In this document: piece by piece, positions 16,923 through 26,174 of the stretch
Numbering within the stretch: the stretch's first letter is position 1
Layout of the letters: the number at the start of each line of letters is the position of its first letter
From: Clostridia bacterium
Lineage (GTDB): Bacteria > Bacillota > Clostridia > Oscillospirales > Acutalibacteraceae
Direction of reading: 5' to 3'
Length of the DNA stretch: 64,000 nt
Assembly: GCA_017434855.1 (NCBI GenBank)
Contig: JAFRUA010000076.1
Location: 1 to 64,000 of the forward strand
Program-made: the position numbers and the translations under genes
The notes under the pieces: generated by a model
Databases searched by the model: none
What the model was told of the DNA's origin: nothing
What the model saw: only the letters and a program-made list of their open reading frames with translations

Positions 16923-17564
16923 TCACCCGATCTGCTTCGCTACAGTGCCGTCTTTGCAGACCGTGAGCGTTGCGCCGGCGCCGGTGCCGTGCTGCTTGAG
17001 CACCTGGTCGCGGGTCGGCGAATACATTTTGACCGCGCCGACGTTGCCGTACAGCAGGATCTGCACCTTCATCAGCACCGGGAACAGCAATGGAATGACC
17101 TTTTTGCCGCTGCCGGCATTCCATACCGCCGCAGCAAAGGAATCGCAGTTGACGATGGGGTCCCAGTGATTGGTGCTCAGCACCACATTGCTCAGCCGTG
17201 CAAGGTCGCTGCGGGTCATGGCGTCTTTGGTGGCGACCATGCCGCTCAGGCTGTAATGGTTGCCGCAGTAGGCCTCCACATTATAATAGGTTCCGTTGCC
17301 GTCGGCGCGCGTCAGGCCGAAGTTGCCGAGCGACACGCCCTGGTGCGGCGGCAGTTGATACGCCCCGACCTGCAGCGTCTCATTTGTCAGGTTTTCGATA
17401 TAGACCCAGTCGTGGCCGAGCGAAGGAAAGGCGGACCAGCGGTGGCAAAGATAGATGTCGGCCACAATGTCGCTGTCTGCCGCGCCGGCCGGAACCGCAA
17501 GAACCGCAGCGGCGGAAACCAGCAGGCAAAGGGTTAAAACCAAAGATACGATACGTTTTTTCAC
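16923..17564 (-). CDS. Secreted protein, possible permuted papain-like (NlpC/P60-type) hydrolase
   Basis: A 213-residue exported protein with a signal peptide (KKRIVSLVLTLCLLVSAAAVLAV, cleavage near AGAA-DSD). Two motifs suggest a circularly permuted papain-like fold: an early histidine in GHDWVYIENLT (H51) and a late cysteine at a helix start in NCDSFAAAVWN (C140). This is the His-before-Cys order seen in YiiX/LRAT-type enzymes, which cleave amide or ester bonds in lipids or wall material. The start is GTG, 8 bases after AAGGAG, only 13 bases from the PHP gene stop, so the genes are coupled. The fold is my inference from two motifs and could be wrong. Confidence 0.55.
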   Translation of the reverse strand: MKKRIVSLVLTLCLLVSAAAVLAVPAGAADSDIVADIYLCHRWSAFPSLGHDWVYIENLTNETLQVGAYQLPPHQGVSLGNFGLTRADGNGTYYNVEAYCGNHYSLSGMVATKDAMTRSDLARLSNVVLSTNHWDPIVNCDSFAAAVWNAGSGKKVIPLLFPVLMKVQILLYGNVGAVKMYSPTRDQVLKQHGTGAGATLTVCKDGTVAKQIG

Positions 17565-17577
17565 GGTAAACGCTCCT

Positions 17578-18345
17578 TTATACAGAATCGATCAAAGCAC
17601 GGGCTTTGTCAAAGCCGAAGTCCAGCGCCTCAACGCAGTGCGCGTCGCTGGTGACAATCAGGTGTGCGCCGCGCTGTTTGAGCGCGCGGATCAGAAACGG
17701 CGCCGGATACGGCAGCGGGTTGCCCACGCGGAACATCGCCCCGGTGTTGACCTCAAAGGTGATGCCCGGCTTCGCATCAAGAATGCGATCCAGATGCCGC
17801 AGCGCCAGCGCCTGATACGCCGGGTCGTCGGTGTCAAACAGTTCATGGTGCGCGTTGAACTTTTCAACCAGGTCAAAATGCGCCACGATCTGCACGTCTT
17901 CCCTGCAGACAAAGTCGCTGAAGGTTTCATAGTACCGCGTGAGCAGCGCCATGAAATCGCCGCCGAATTCTTTTTTGCAGCAGTCGCGCAGAATGTCCGG
18001 CGTGTCGTCCACGTCATAATACCGGTCGTCGCATACGATCTGATGGACCGCGCCGATCACATAATCAAAGTCGCGCACGTTGACATCGCAGTATTCGCGA
18101 TCCAGCTCAATGCCGTTTTTGATCTCGATCACGCCGGCATATTTCGTTTGCAGGCGGTGGATCTCGTCCAGGTATGCCGGCACATCCTGCGGGCGAATGG
18201 TCCACCAGACGCCGCTTTTCATCGGCGAATGGACCGAAAAGCCAAGGCAGTCAAAGCCGCGCTCGATCGCACCGCGCACCATTTCTTCCGGTGTGTTTTT
18301 GCCGTCGCAAAACACGGTGTGCGTATGTAAATTGATCTTTTTCAT
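17578..18345 (-). CDS. PHP-domain phosphoesterase (histidinol-phosphatase type)
   Basis: A 255-residue PHP metalloenzyme. The first motif is INLHTHTVFCDGKN (HxH metal ligands), the second FSVHSP, followed by EIKNGIELD, IGAVHQIV, IVAHFDLV and a terminal VTSDAHCVE. Together these give the usual trinuclear metal site. The length and motif spacing fit HisK-type histidinol phosphatases, but no histidine biosynthesis genes are nearby, so the substrate may be another small phosphate ester. The ATG at 18345 lies 9 bases after the stop of the upstream alpha-mannosidase gene, whose end overlaps the GAGG binding site. The neighbour suggests a sugar phosphate is possible. Confidence 0.85.
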   Translation of the reverse strand: MKKINLHTHTVFCDGKNTPEEMVRGAIERGFDCLGFSVHSPMKSGVWWTIRPQDVPAYLDEIHRLQTKYAGVIEIKNGIELDREYCDVNVRDFDYVIGAVHQIVCDDRYYDVDDTPDILRDCCKKEFGGDFMALLTRYYETFSDFVCREDVQIVAHFDLVEKFNAHHELFDTDDPAYQALALRHLDRILDAKPGITFEVNTGAMFRVGNPLPYPAPFLIRALKQRGAHLIVTSDAHCVEALDFGFDKARALIDSV

Positions 18346-18353
18346 CACAAACC

Positions 18354-21300
18354 TCAGGATTGATTCGGCGTCTTGGTGTATTTTTGCATCTGCTTTTCAT
18401 GGGCGGCGCGCTCACGGTTGGACATGGAATAGTCAAAGGTACGGCGCTCCACCTGCTCGGTGATCGGGGTACCGGGCGCGGCGGTGCGCTTGTCAAACAC
18501 CTGCGTTGCCGCCAGCAGCACCAGCCCGCTGTCCTCCGGCAGCGTCACCTCAAACGCGCCGGCGGTGTTCAACTCATACATGAAGAAATAGACGGAATCG
18601 GCCAGATTCTTTTTTTGCGGCGTTTCGGTGTGCGTGCATTCCCACGCCACGCGGTCCGGCTTGATAAAGGCCGTCTGGCCCAGATGATACAGGTCCCAGC
18701 CGCCGATGCGCTCGTTGAGCGCCTGCACCTTGAGGTCCACCGCCTTGCGCCCGACCTTAAAGGTGTATCGCTTGTCGCCGTAAAGGCTTGCGGCCAGCAG
18801 ATACAGGCGGTCGCCCTCCACCGGAAGGGTCTGGCCGTGGCAGGCCAGCAGATTGTTCCCATCGGGATCGCCCAGCGCAAACCGAACGCCGGCACAGTCC
18901 ACCGTTTGCGGGAACAGCGTGCGCGGGAAACAGGCGTTCACCGTGGGCAGGAGCACCGAATTCGGGCCGGACACACAGTTTGCATTGAACGGCAGCTCCA
19001 CACTTTGCTGCAGCGCCGGCGCGGCTTTGACGCTGTTGGCCAGCGTCAGCGCAAAGGTCTTGATCTCAAACGGCGCCATCGAAAAGACCAGCCGCCCGTT
19101 TTCCACCGTGGCTTCACCCAGCTCTTCCTCCATGCCGTTGACCTCGCGGGCGGCCAGAATGCCGTCGCCCAGCGCCAGCATCACATTTTGCACCGCGGTG
19201 CCGCAGCCCTCGTTGAAGCGCACGATGACATCTTCGCTGTCCTCTGCTTTTTTCATGGCGCGCAGAATGACGTTCGGCTTGTTGACGCCGCCGAAGGAAA
19301 ACTTGCTGCCCAGGGCGCCGGGGTGGTTCCCGGTCAGAAAAGCGACCATCGGCTGCTGGAAGCAGCGCGCGCCGAACTGGGTGCCGCTGCCAAAGGCGCC
19401 GCCGTGGGAATAGATGGCATAGCCGTAGCGGTTCAGACCGAAGTCCATCATACCCTGCACGCTGTCGTTGCGATAATAGTGTTTCGGCGTATGCACGACC
19501 GTCAGGCGCAGCGTGTGCTTATCCGGCTTGACCCAGCCGTATTTGGAATCGCTGAAGACCGAAATGCCGAAGCTGCTTTTTTCGTCGGTCAGGTCGGCCC
19601 ATTTCTGCGCGGGCACGGCATACATCTTTTTGGTGGCGGTCGGGCGGCGGATCACGCCGAGGCCGAGGTCATAGGTCGCCTCGCGGTTTTCTGCCGTGAA
19701 GCAGAAGCCGTTTTGCAGCAGCGTGCAGAACTCGCGCCACTCCACCTCGTTCTGAACGCTGACCCACTGGCCGCCCTCTGTCAGCGAAACGCGATAGCTG
19801 AACGTGCTGTTGCCGGCCGTCTGGCGCACGCCCAGCGTCACACGGACGGGGCCGTTTTCAAGCACCTCGATCTCGCCCTTTTGGGCAAAGGCCGCCGGGG
19901 CGCGCGTGACCTCACGATAAGTCAGCTCCCACGCGGGATAGGATTTGTCGCCGGTATAACGATACAGCTCAAAGCGGATGGGCTTTTTCAAAAGCTCCTG
20001 GCCGCCGAGCGATTTGTCAAGGATGGAGAAGATGTCGCCGCGTTCATTCAGCGACACAACATATTTTTCGTTTTCGATCGCGGTGCCGCCGCAGCGCAGC
20101 GACGATTTGACGCCGCAAGGCTGATAGCTGTAAAGAATGTCATAGACCTTGCAGCCCAGCGCGTCGGTTTCGGCAAAGAAGCAGGCGTTGACGCGGCCGT
20201 CTTTGATGGAATTGACCTGCGACGGAACCTCGCGCCCGTCACGCTCAAAAACGCGCACGCACGGATAGCCGGCGTCCGGAATGGTGACGTCCACCACGCC
20301 CTTGCGCGGCTGCTCCAGCGCGTTGAACACCACCGCGGCGACGCCCCGGGTCCAGGAGGTGTCCATGTTTTTTGCAAGCACGGACGCGGCCCCCTCAAAC
20401 GCGCCGGCCAGGCGGTTTTCCGCCACCAGATAATCGTTCCAGGACCGCTGATACACGCGCTCCACGCTGGTGCCGGTCAGGTCGTCGTGGAAGGTGTGGG
20501 CAATGGTCGTTTTCCACGCGGCGTCGATCACCGCTTTCGGATACGGTGCGTCGCAAAGCGCTTCTGCCATGACGGCGCTGCGCTCTGCCATATCGGCCAG
20601 CTCCTCGTTGCGGCGATTCATCCGCTTGCTGAACGCGCGGGAGGTATAGGCGCCGGCACCGTGGTTGGTCATCAGCAGCTCGGTCTCCCAGCGCGGCAGG
20701 GCGGTCTTTTGCTCTGTGGAAAGCGCGGCCAGGTCGTTGAAAAATTCGGTCGGGGACGCAGACAGCACCTTGATCTCCTGCGAATCGTTTTCACTCATTT
20801 CACGGCAGACGGTCGCAACCGATTCTTCCTTCGGCGCGCCGCCGACGTCGCCGACGCCGTGATAGGCAAAGGTCCACGGCAGAGAGAAACGCTGCGCGTT
20901 GTCGTTCAGCTTTTTCAAAAGGTCGGGATTAGTCCGCACGTTTTTAAACACCGTGCAGTAAGATTTCGCGTTGAGCGCGGCAAAAATGCTGCGTCCGTCC
21001 GGGCCGGTCCAGACGCCGACGTCAAACGGAATGCCGTAGGCGCTGCCCCAGGAGAGCTTTTGTGTGGAAAAGCCCAGCAGACCCGCATGCGCCGCCACAG
21101 ACGGCAGCGCCCAGCCGAAGCCGAAGCAGTCCGGCAAAAAGATGTCGTTGCTGGTTTTGCCGAAGTTCTGCCGGAAAAACCGGTTGCCGTAAAGGATGTT
21201 GCGCAGCAGAGATTCCGGCGACGGCACGTTGACGTCTCCGTTTTCATAGCTGCTGCCGGTCACGTTCCAGTTGCCGGCGTCGACCTGCGCTCTGACTTTT

Positions 21301-21509
21301 TCAAAGCCCTCCGGGTCATACTCCTCCATCAGCGCATAGCGATAGGCGCCCTCAAAGTTGAAGCGATAGGTCGGGTACTGTTCAAACAGACGCAGGTTGT
21401 CATAGATCGTTGCGGGAATGCAGGTGGACAGCACATGCTCAAAGTCCCAGTTCCAGACCGTATCCAGGTGCGCCGTTGCGATGGTATAGATTCTTTTTTC
21501 ATTCGTCAT
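18354..21509 (-). CDS. GH38 alpha-mannosidase-type glycosidase, paralogue 1
   Basis: A 1051-residue intracellular (no signal peptide) glycoside hydrolase of family 38, expected to cleave alpha-mannosides with retention using a zinc ion. Zinc ligands H14 and D16 lie in TAHLDTVWNW. The nucleophile candidate is D127 in FLPDCFGFGWALPS. A further active-site block is AHTFHDDLTGTSVERVYQ. The rest is the large beta-sandwich C-terminal region. The ATG at 21509 is chosen because AAGGA precedes it; the frame is open for 41 more codons upstream but lacks a good binding site. It is followed tightly by the PHP gene. A tandem paralogue lies upstream. Confidence 0.9.
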   Translation of the reverse strand: MTNEKRIYTIATAHLDTVWNWDFEHVLSTCIPATIYDNLRLFEQYPTYRFNFEGAYRYALMEEYDPEGFEKVRAQVDAGNWNVTGSSYENGDVNVPSPESLLRNILYGNRFFRQNFGKTSNDIFLPDCFGFGWALPSVAAHAGLLGFSTQKLSWGSAYGIPFDVGVWTGPDGRSIFAALNAKSYCTVFKNVRTNPDLLKKLNDNAQRFSLPWTFAYHGVGDVGGAPKEESVATVCREMSENDSQEIKVLSASPTEFFNDLAALSTEQKTALPRWETELLMTNHGAGAYTSRAFSKRMNRRNEELADMAERSAVMAEALCDAPYPKAVIDAAWKTTIAHTFHDDLTGTSVERVYQRSWNDYLVAENRLAGAFEGAASVLAKNMDTSWTRGVAAVVFNALEQPRKGVVDVTIPDAGYPCVRVFERDGREVPSQVNSIKDGRVNACFFAETDALGCKVYDILYSYQPCGVKSSLRCGGTAIENEKYVVSLNERGDIFSILDKSLGGQELLKKPIRFELYRYTGDKSYPAWELTYREVTRAPAAFAQKGEIEVLENGPVRVTLGVRQTAGNSTFSYRVSLTEGGQWVSVQNEVEWREFCTLLQNGFCFTAENREATYDLGLGVIRRPTATKKMYAVPAQKWADLTDEKSSFGISVFSDSKYGWVKPDKHTLRLTVVHTPKHYYRNDSVQGMMDFGLNRYGYAIYSHGGAFGSGTQFGARCFQQPMVAFLTGNHPGALGSKFSFGGVNKPNVILRAMKKAEDSEDVIVRFNEGCGTAVQNVMLALGDGILAAREVNGMEEELGEATVENGRLVFSMAPFEIKTFALTLANSVKAAPALQQSVELPFNANCVSGPNSVLLPTVNACFPRTLFPQTVDCAGVRFALGDPDGNNLLACHGQTLPVEGDRLYLLAASLYGDKRYTFKVGRKAVDLKVQALNERIGGWDLYHLGQTAFIKPDRVAWECTHTETPQKKNLADSVYFFMYELNTAGAFEVTLPEDSGLVLLAATQVFDKRTAAPGTPITEQVERRTFDYSMSNRERAAHEKQMQKYTKTPNQS

Positions 21510-21581
21510 AGCTGACTCATCCTTCCGCCGGGTCGGCAAATGATTCATGGCCGATGCACGGCCGATTTTGCTTGATATTTT

Positions 21582-21610
21582 ATTGTAGCATATCTTTTTG
21601 ATTTTGGCAA
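21582..21610 (-). promoter_or_regulatory. Sigma-A promoter of the GH38-1/PHP operon
   Basis: On the minus strand TTGCCA (complement of 21605-21610) and TACAAT (complement of 21582-21587) are 17 bases apart, just past the stop of the second GH38 gene. Between the -10 and the start codon is a near-palindrome, GGCCGATGCACGGCC (21549-21563), that could be an operator. Confidence 0.75.
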
Positions 21611-21613
21611 GAT

Positions 21614-24600
21614 TCAAAACGCCTTGCGCCACAAAGAAATCAGTTTGCGTATGCGCGCTTCATTCGGTGCGGGCTGATAGTCCTCTTTCCGTACCTGCCG
21701 CGCCGGCACCTGACCGATCGGGTCTGTCAGCAGTGCCGTTTCATCCGTTTCAAACAGAAACGAAGCGGCAAGCATCAGCAGCTCCGACTGTTTCGGCAGC
21801 GTCAGCGCATGCGTGCCGGACACGGGAATGCGATAGCGGAAAAAGTACTTTTGATCGCCGTAATTGTCGCCGTCCGCGTGCCTGGTGTGTGAAAAGACCA
21901 GCGCGACCGGGTCCGGCTTGCGAAAGGCGGCCTCGTTCAGCTCCACAAGGTCCCAGCCGCCGATGCGCTCCTCCATGCTCTGCACCGTCAGGGAAACGGC
22001 GGCGCCGTCCAGCAGGAACTTGAACATTTTGTCCTCGCCCAGCGACGCGCCCACAAAAGTGAAGTACTTTGCCCGTTCCGGCACCGCAAGCACCTGGCCG
22101 TCACACAGCAAGGCGTTGTTTTCATGCAGCGTGCGCATTTTGGCGTCGACAGCGTTCCATGCAAAGAAATTGCAGCCGCCGCTGGCAAAGCAGTCCGGGA
22201 ACTCTTCAAACGGCAAGGCATACGGCTTCCCGGGTACCGCGCCGCAGCCGGGTGCGCAGTGGGACGAAAACACCCGCACGTTATACGGCAGTTTTGCAAC
22301 GGCATACCCGCGGTCAAGGGTGTCGCCGTCTGACGTATCCAGGCGCAGCGTGCGCAGGTCAAACCCGCGCAATTCCAGTGAAACGGCGTTGTTTTCAAAC
22401 GGCAAATCCGCAGTCGGCGTTTCACAGCCGGTGCAATCCCGGACCCGCTTCAGCTTGAACGGCACGCGCAGCGTCACGGTTTGCGCTTCCTTCCGCAGGG
22501 AGCCGATGCGCAAAACCGGATGGAAACCCGTTTCGGATTCTTTGACCGCACGCAGCGTCACGCCGGCGCAGTCGCACTGCAAAAAGCTGAACGCCGGCGG
22601 CACCTCGCCGGTACCGGTATGACGGTCCGTGACAAACGCCTGCATCGGAACGCAGAATTCCTCGGCGGCAGCGTCCAGCGGCGCGGTGTCGGCTGACCCC
22701 AGCGGGACCAGCGCAACGCCGAACCGGTTCAGCCCCAGGTCCATCTGCCCCTGCATACTGTCGGGGCGGAACTGATTGGCCGGGGTGTGCAGCACCGTCA
22801 GGCGCAATGTGCCAAGGTCTGGCTTGTCCCACCCGCGCTTGCTGTCGGAAATGACGCCGACGCCGAAGCTGCCGCCGCTGTCAAGCAGCGCGGCCCAGCG
22901 CTGCGCCGGGACCTCGTAAAGCTTTTTGCTGTTCGTTTCGCGTTCGATATAACCGAGGCCGAGGTCATAGCGCGCCCTAGCATTCTGCGCCGCGAACGGG
23001 AACCGCAGCTTCAAAAGCGATGCGTGGCAGTGCCAGTCCAGCTCGGTCTGCAGCTCCACACGGTCAGACCCGGCGCACAGGCGCACCGTGGTCAGGATGG
23101 CTGTCTTCTCAAAGCACGACGCGATCTGCACCGCCGCGCAGCAGGCGCCTGCATACAGCGGCTTGACCCATTGCACGGCCGGGTGGCCCTTTGGCGCGGC
23201 CATCACTTCATGATAACGCAGCTCCCACGCGGGATAGATGAACGAGGCGTTGTCGCGCAGCACGTCAAAGCGGATCGGCGCGGCCAGCAGCTCGCGGGCA
23301 AGATCTTTGGAATACAGACTGTCGATCTCGCCGTTGGGATTGAAATGCACGCGCACGCGGTCATTTTCAAGCACGGTGTCGCTTGCTTCACAAACAGCAC
23401 CGCCATCATAGACCGTGCCGCTGTTTTGTACGTCAAACACGCGCAGCCCGCAGGACGGTACGCTTGCCGAAAACGCAAGCGTCCACGTTCCCGTTTCGTC
23501 GCGGTATTGCTGCGACGGGACCTCCTGCCCATGATCGTCAAACACACGCACCGCGCCCGCAGCAGCCCACGGCACTGAGATCACAGCCGTTCGCGTGCGC
23601 AGATGCGGGTTGTGCACCGCAACGGGCGTACCGCTGCAAAAGGACGTATCCATGCAGCCGATCACAGCCGCGCCGGCTGACGCATAACAATCGGCAAACT
23701 GATTCATCGACAGCATATAGTCGTTCCACGACCGGCGGTATTCCGCCTGCAAAGCGGTGCCGGTCAGATCGTCGTGGAACTGATGGGCGATGACGCGCTT
23801 CCACGCCCCGGTCAGCGTGCGTTTGTCATAAGGCAACCGGCCGAACAAGGCGGCGATGGCCGCCATCTCTTCCGCCAAAAAGCCCAGCGATTCGCATTTG
23901 GCGTTCCAGCGTTTGCTGATGGCGCGCGACGTATAGCAGCCCGCGCCGTGGTCCGTCATGACCAGCTCGTTGTTCCACACCGGCAGCGCGTCGCGCAAGG
24001 CGGCGTTCCCCGGCCTGTCAAGGTCGCAAAACAGCGCGTCCGCAGCAGCGGAACGAACCTCGATCTCTGACTGAGGATTCCGGTCGATCTCTTTTTGCAG
24101 CGTGCAGACAGAGGACTCTTTCGGCGCGCCGCCGCGGTCCCCGACGCCGTGGAACGCCGCCGTCAGCGGCAGACCGCGCCGGACGTTTTCTTCCAGTTTC
24201 TTTTTGATGAACGGCAGCGCACGGATTTTGGAGAAGGACGACGTGTAATTGCCCATATTGACGCAGGCATACACGCTGTCGCCGTTGACGCCGAGCCAGC
24301 GGCCCACGTCAAACGGAACGCCGTAAGCGCTGCCCCACGACAGTTTTTGCGTTGTGAAGCCGCGCAGACCGCAGTGCGCCATCACCGACGGCAGCGCCCA
24401 GCCGAAGCCGAAGCAGTCCGGCAAAAAGACGTCTGTGCTGCGTACCCCAAACGTGCGCTCAAAATAAGCGTTGCCGTAAAGGATGTTGCGCAGCAGCGCT
24501 TCCGGCGAGGGAATATTGACGTCGCCGTTTTCATACGCGCTGCCGCAGACGTTCCAGCGCCCCTGACGCACATAACCGCGCAGCGTTTCAAACGCTTCGG

Positions 24601-24790
24601 GGTAATAGGTCTGCATCAGCTCATAGCGATAGGCACCCTCAAAGTTGAAGCGATAGTCGGGGTACCGCGCAAGCAGCGTAAAATTCCGTTCCATCGTTGC
24701 CGGCAGATACCGGGTCAGCGTGGTCTCAAAGCTCCAGTTCCAGATCGTGTCGAGGTGCGCCGTGGCAACGGTATAGATTGTTTTTTTCAT
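21614..24790 (-). CDS. GH38 alpha-mannosidase-type glycosidase, paralogue 2
   Basis: A 1058-residue paralogue of the downstream gene with the same architecture: H12 and D14 in TAHLDTIWNW, nucleophile candidate D125 in FLPDCFGFGWALPS, and the block AHQFHDDLTGTALQAEYR. No signal peptide is present, so substrates must be imported or cytosolic. The two copies agree strongly around the catalytic blocks and diverge in the C-terminal sandwich, suggesting an old duplication and split substrate preference. The start has GGGGGAT upstream. The gene ends 104 bases before paralogue 1, which has its own promoter. No transporter is adjacent, so the substrate cannot be named. Confidence 0.9.
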   Translation of the reverse strand: MKKTIYTVATAHLDTIWNWSFETTLTRYLPATMERNFTLLARYPDYRFNFEGAYRYELMQTYYPEAFETLRGYVRQGRWNVCGSAYENGDVNIPSPEALLRNILYGNAYFERTFGVRSTDVFLPDCFGFGWALPSVMAHCGLRGFTTQKLSWGSAYGVPFDVGRWLGVNGDSVYACVNMGNYTSSFSKIRALPFIKKKLEENVRRGLPLTAAFHGVGDRGGAPKESSVCTLQKEIDRNPQSEIEVRSAAADALFCDLDRPGNAALRDALPVWNNELVMTDHGAGCYTSRAISKRWNAKCESLGFLAEEMAAIAALFGRLPYDKRTLTGAWKRVIAHQFHDDLTGTALQAEYRRSWNDYMLSMNQFADCYASAGAAVIGCMDTSFCSGTPVAVHNPHLRTRTAVISVPWAAAGAVRVFDDHGQEVPSQQYRDETGTWTLAFSASVPSCGLRVFDVQNSGTVYDGGAVCEASDTVLENDRVRVHFNPNGEIDSLYSKDLARELLAAPIRFDVLRDNASFIYPAWELRYHEVMAAPKGHPAVQWVKPLYAGACCAAVQIASCFEKTAILTTVRLCAGSDRVELQTELDWHCHASLLKLRFPFAAQNARARYDLGLGYIERETNSKKLYEVPAQRWAALLDSGGSFGVGVISDSKRGWDKPDLGTLRLTVLHTPANQFRPDSMQGQMDLGLNRFGVALVPLGSADTAPLDAAAEEFCVPMQAFVTDRHTGTGEVPPAFSFLQCDCAGVTLRAVKESETGFHPVLRIGSLRKEAQTVTLRVPFKLKRVRDCTGCETPTADLPFENNAVSLELRGFDLRTLRLDTSDGDTLDRGYAVAKLPYNVRVFSSHCAPGCGAVPGKPYALPFEEFPDCFASGGCNFFAWNAVDAKMRTLHENNALLCDGQVLAVPERAKYFTFVGASLGEDKMFKFLLDGAAVSLTVQSMEERIGGWDLVELNEAAFRKPDPVALVFSHTRHADGDNYGDQKYFFRYRIPVSGTHALTLPKQSELLMLAASFLFETDETALLTDPIGQVPARQVRKEDYQPAPNEARIRKLISLWRKAF

Positions 24791-24830
24791 TGTTATCCCC
24801 CGTGATCCTCCCCCGTAAAGAAAGCCAAAG

Positions 24831-24850
24831 AGGGAAGCGTGCGCTTCCCT
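24831..24850 (-). terminator. Terminator of tyrS
   Basis: AGGGAAGC (24831-24838) pairs with GCTTCCCT (24843-24850) around a four-base loop, 12 bases past the tyrS stop. On the minus strand the stem is followed by an interrupted T-rich tail (TCTTTGGCTTTCTTT). Confidence 0.7.
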
Positions 24851-24861
24851 TTGACAGATGT

Positions 24862-26088
24862 TTATGCAAGGATGATTTTATGAAAGACCTTTTTGCCTTT
24901 TTTGATGACGGCATACCCTTTTTCAAAGTCCGCCGCGGTCAGGGCTGCAAATGCGTCGGTCACTTTCACATCGTTGACCGAAACGCCGCCCTGGTCGATC
25001 AGGCGCCGGCCCTCGCCTTTGGACTTGATCAGCCCGGCCTTCACCATGACGTCAATCAGCGCGATCGCGCCGTCGGTAAGGTCGGCTTTCGTGATCTCGG
25101 TCGCGGGCATGTTTTCACTGTCTGCGCCGCCGGCAAACAGGGCTTTCGCAGTCTGCTGTGCCTTTTGCGCCTCGTCATCGCCGTGCACAAGCCTGGTCAG
25201 TTCAAAGGCCAGAATCTCTTTGGCTTTGTTGAGCTCGCTGCCCTGCCAGGCGGCCATGGTCTCGATCTCTTCCAGCGGCAGGAAGGTCAGCATCCGCAGG
25301 CACTTGAGCACGTCGGCGTCATCCACATTGCGCCAGTACTGATAGAATTCATAGGGCGAGGTTTTTCCCGGGTCAAGCCAGACGGCGCCCTTTTGGGTCT
25401 TGCCCATCTTTTTGCCTTCGGAATTCAGCAGCAGCGTGATCGTCATGGCATAGGCGTCCTTGCCCAGCTTTTTGCGGATCAGCTCCGTGCCGCCAAGCAT
25501 GTTGCTCCACTGGTCGTCGCCGCCGAACTGCATGTTGCAGCCGCAGCGCTGATAGAGCGAATAGAAGTCATAGCTCTGCATGATCATGTAGTTGAATTCC
25601 AGGAAGGACAGGCCCTTTTCCATCCGCTGCTTATAGCATTCCGCGCGCAGCATGTTGTTGACGGAAAAGCACGCGCCCACCTCGCGCAGCAGTTCAACAT
25701 AGTTGAGCGAAAGCAGCCAGTCGGCATTGTTGACCATCAGGGCCTTGCCGTCGGAAAAATCGATGAAACGGCTCATCTGCTTTTTGAAGCAGTCGCAGTT
25801 GTGCTGAATCGTCTCTTTTGTCATCATCTGGCGCATATCGGTGCGGCCGGACGGGTCGCCGATCATGGCGGTGCCGCCGCCGATGAGGGCGATGGGCTTG
25901 TTGCCCGCCATCTGCAGGCGTTTCATCAGGCAAAGCGCCATAAAGTGGCCGACGTGCAGCGAATCCGCCGTGGGGTCAAAGCCGATATAAAACACGGCCT
26001 TGCCGTTGTTGATCAAATCGCGGATCTCGTTTTCATCCGTGACCTGCGCGATCAGGCCGCGCGCCACCAGTTCTTCATATATTTGCAT
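24862..26088 (-). CDS. tyrS: Tyrosyl-tRNA synthetase
   Basis: Class I synthetase charging tRNA-Tyr, 408 residues. The HIGH-type motif is in [14 protein letters not shown]. The KMSKS-type motif is KMGKT in [11 protein letters not shown], a variant common in this branch. Tyrosine and ATP pocket segments include [14 protein letters not shown] and [12 protein letters not shown]-terminal S4 RNA-binding domain ([22 protein letters not shown]) ends the protein. The gene has its own promoter upstream. The 82-base gap to recN is too short for a T-box leader, so regulation by tRNA charging is not indicated here. Confidence 0.97.
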   Translation of the reverse strand: MQIYEELVARGLIAQVTDENEIRDLINNGKAVFYIGFDPTADSLHVGHFMALCLMKRLQMAGNKPIALIGGGTAMIGDPSGRTDMRQMMTKETIQHNCDCFKKQMSRFIDFSDGKALMVNNADWLLSLNYVELLREVGACFSVNNMLRAECYKQRMEKGLSFLEFNYMIMQSYDFYSLYQRCGCNMQFGGDDQWSNMLGGTELIRKKLGKDAYAMTITLLLNSEGKKMGKTQKGAVWLDPGKTSPYEFYQYWRNVDDADVLKCLRMLTFLPLEEIETMAAWQGSELNKAKEILAFELTRLVHGDDEAQKAQQTAKALFAGGADSENMPATEITKADLTDGAIALIDVMVKAGLIKSKGEGRRLIDQGGVSVNDVKVTDAFAALTAADFEKGYAVIKKGKKVFHKIILA

Positions 26089-26144
26089 TGGGGATCATCC
26101 TTTCTTTTGCGGGTACCCCGACCCGAATCACATCATTAAAAAAT

Positions 26145-26174
26145 ATTTTACTATATTTTGCACCCGTCTGTCAA
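26145..26174 (-). promoter_or_regulatory. Sigma-A promoter of tyrS
   Basis: On the minus strand TTGACA (complement of 26169-26174) overlaps the recN stop and is followed after 18 bases by TAAAAT (complement of 26145-26150), about 57 bases before the tyrS ATG. Confidence 0.7.

Noticed and set aside
18360-21515. A plus-strand open frame of about 1050 codons opposite the first GH38 gene
   Set aside because: It mirrors a conserved minus-strand enzyme with intact catalytic motifs; its translation has no recognisable domain and reflects high GC third positions.
26089-26170. Possible T-box leader before tyrS
   Set aside because: The gap is only 82 bases and contains a promoter; there is no room for the T-box stems and no TGGGT-type motif was seen.
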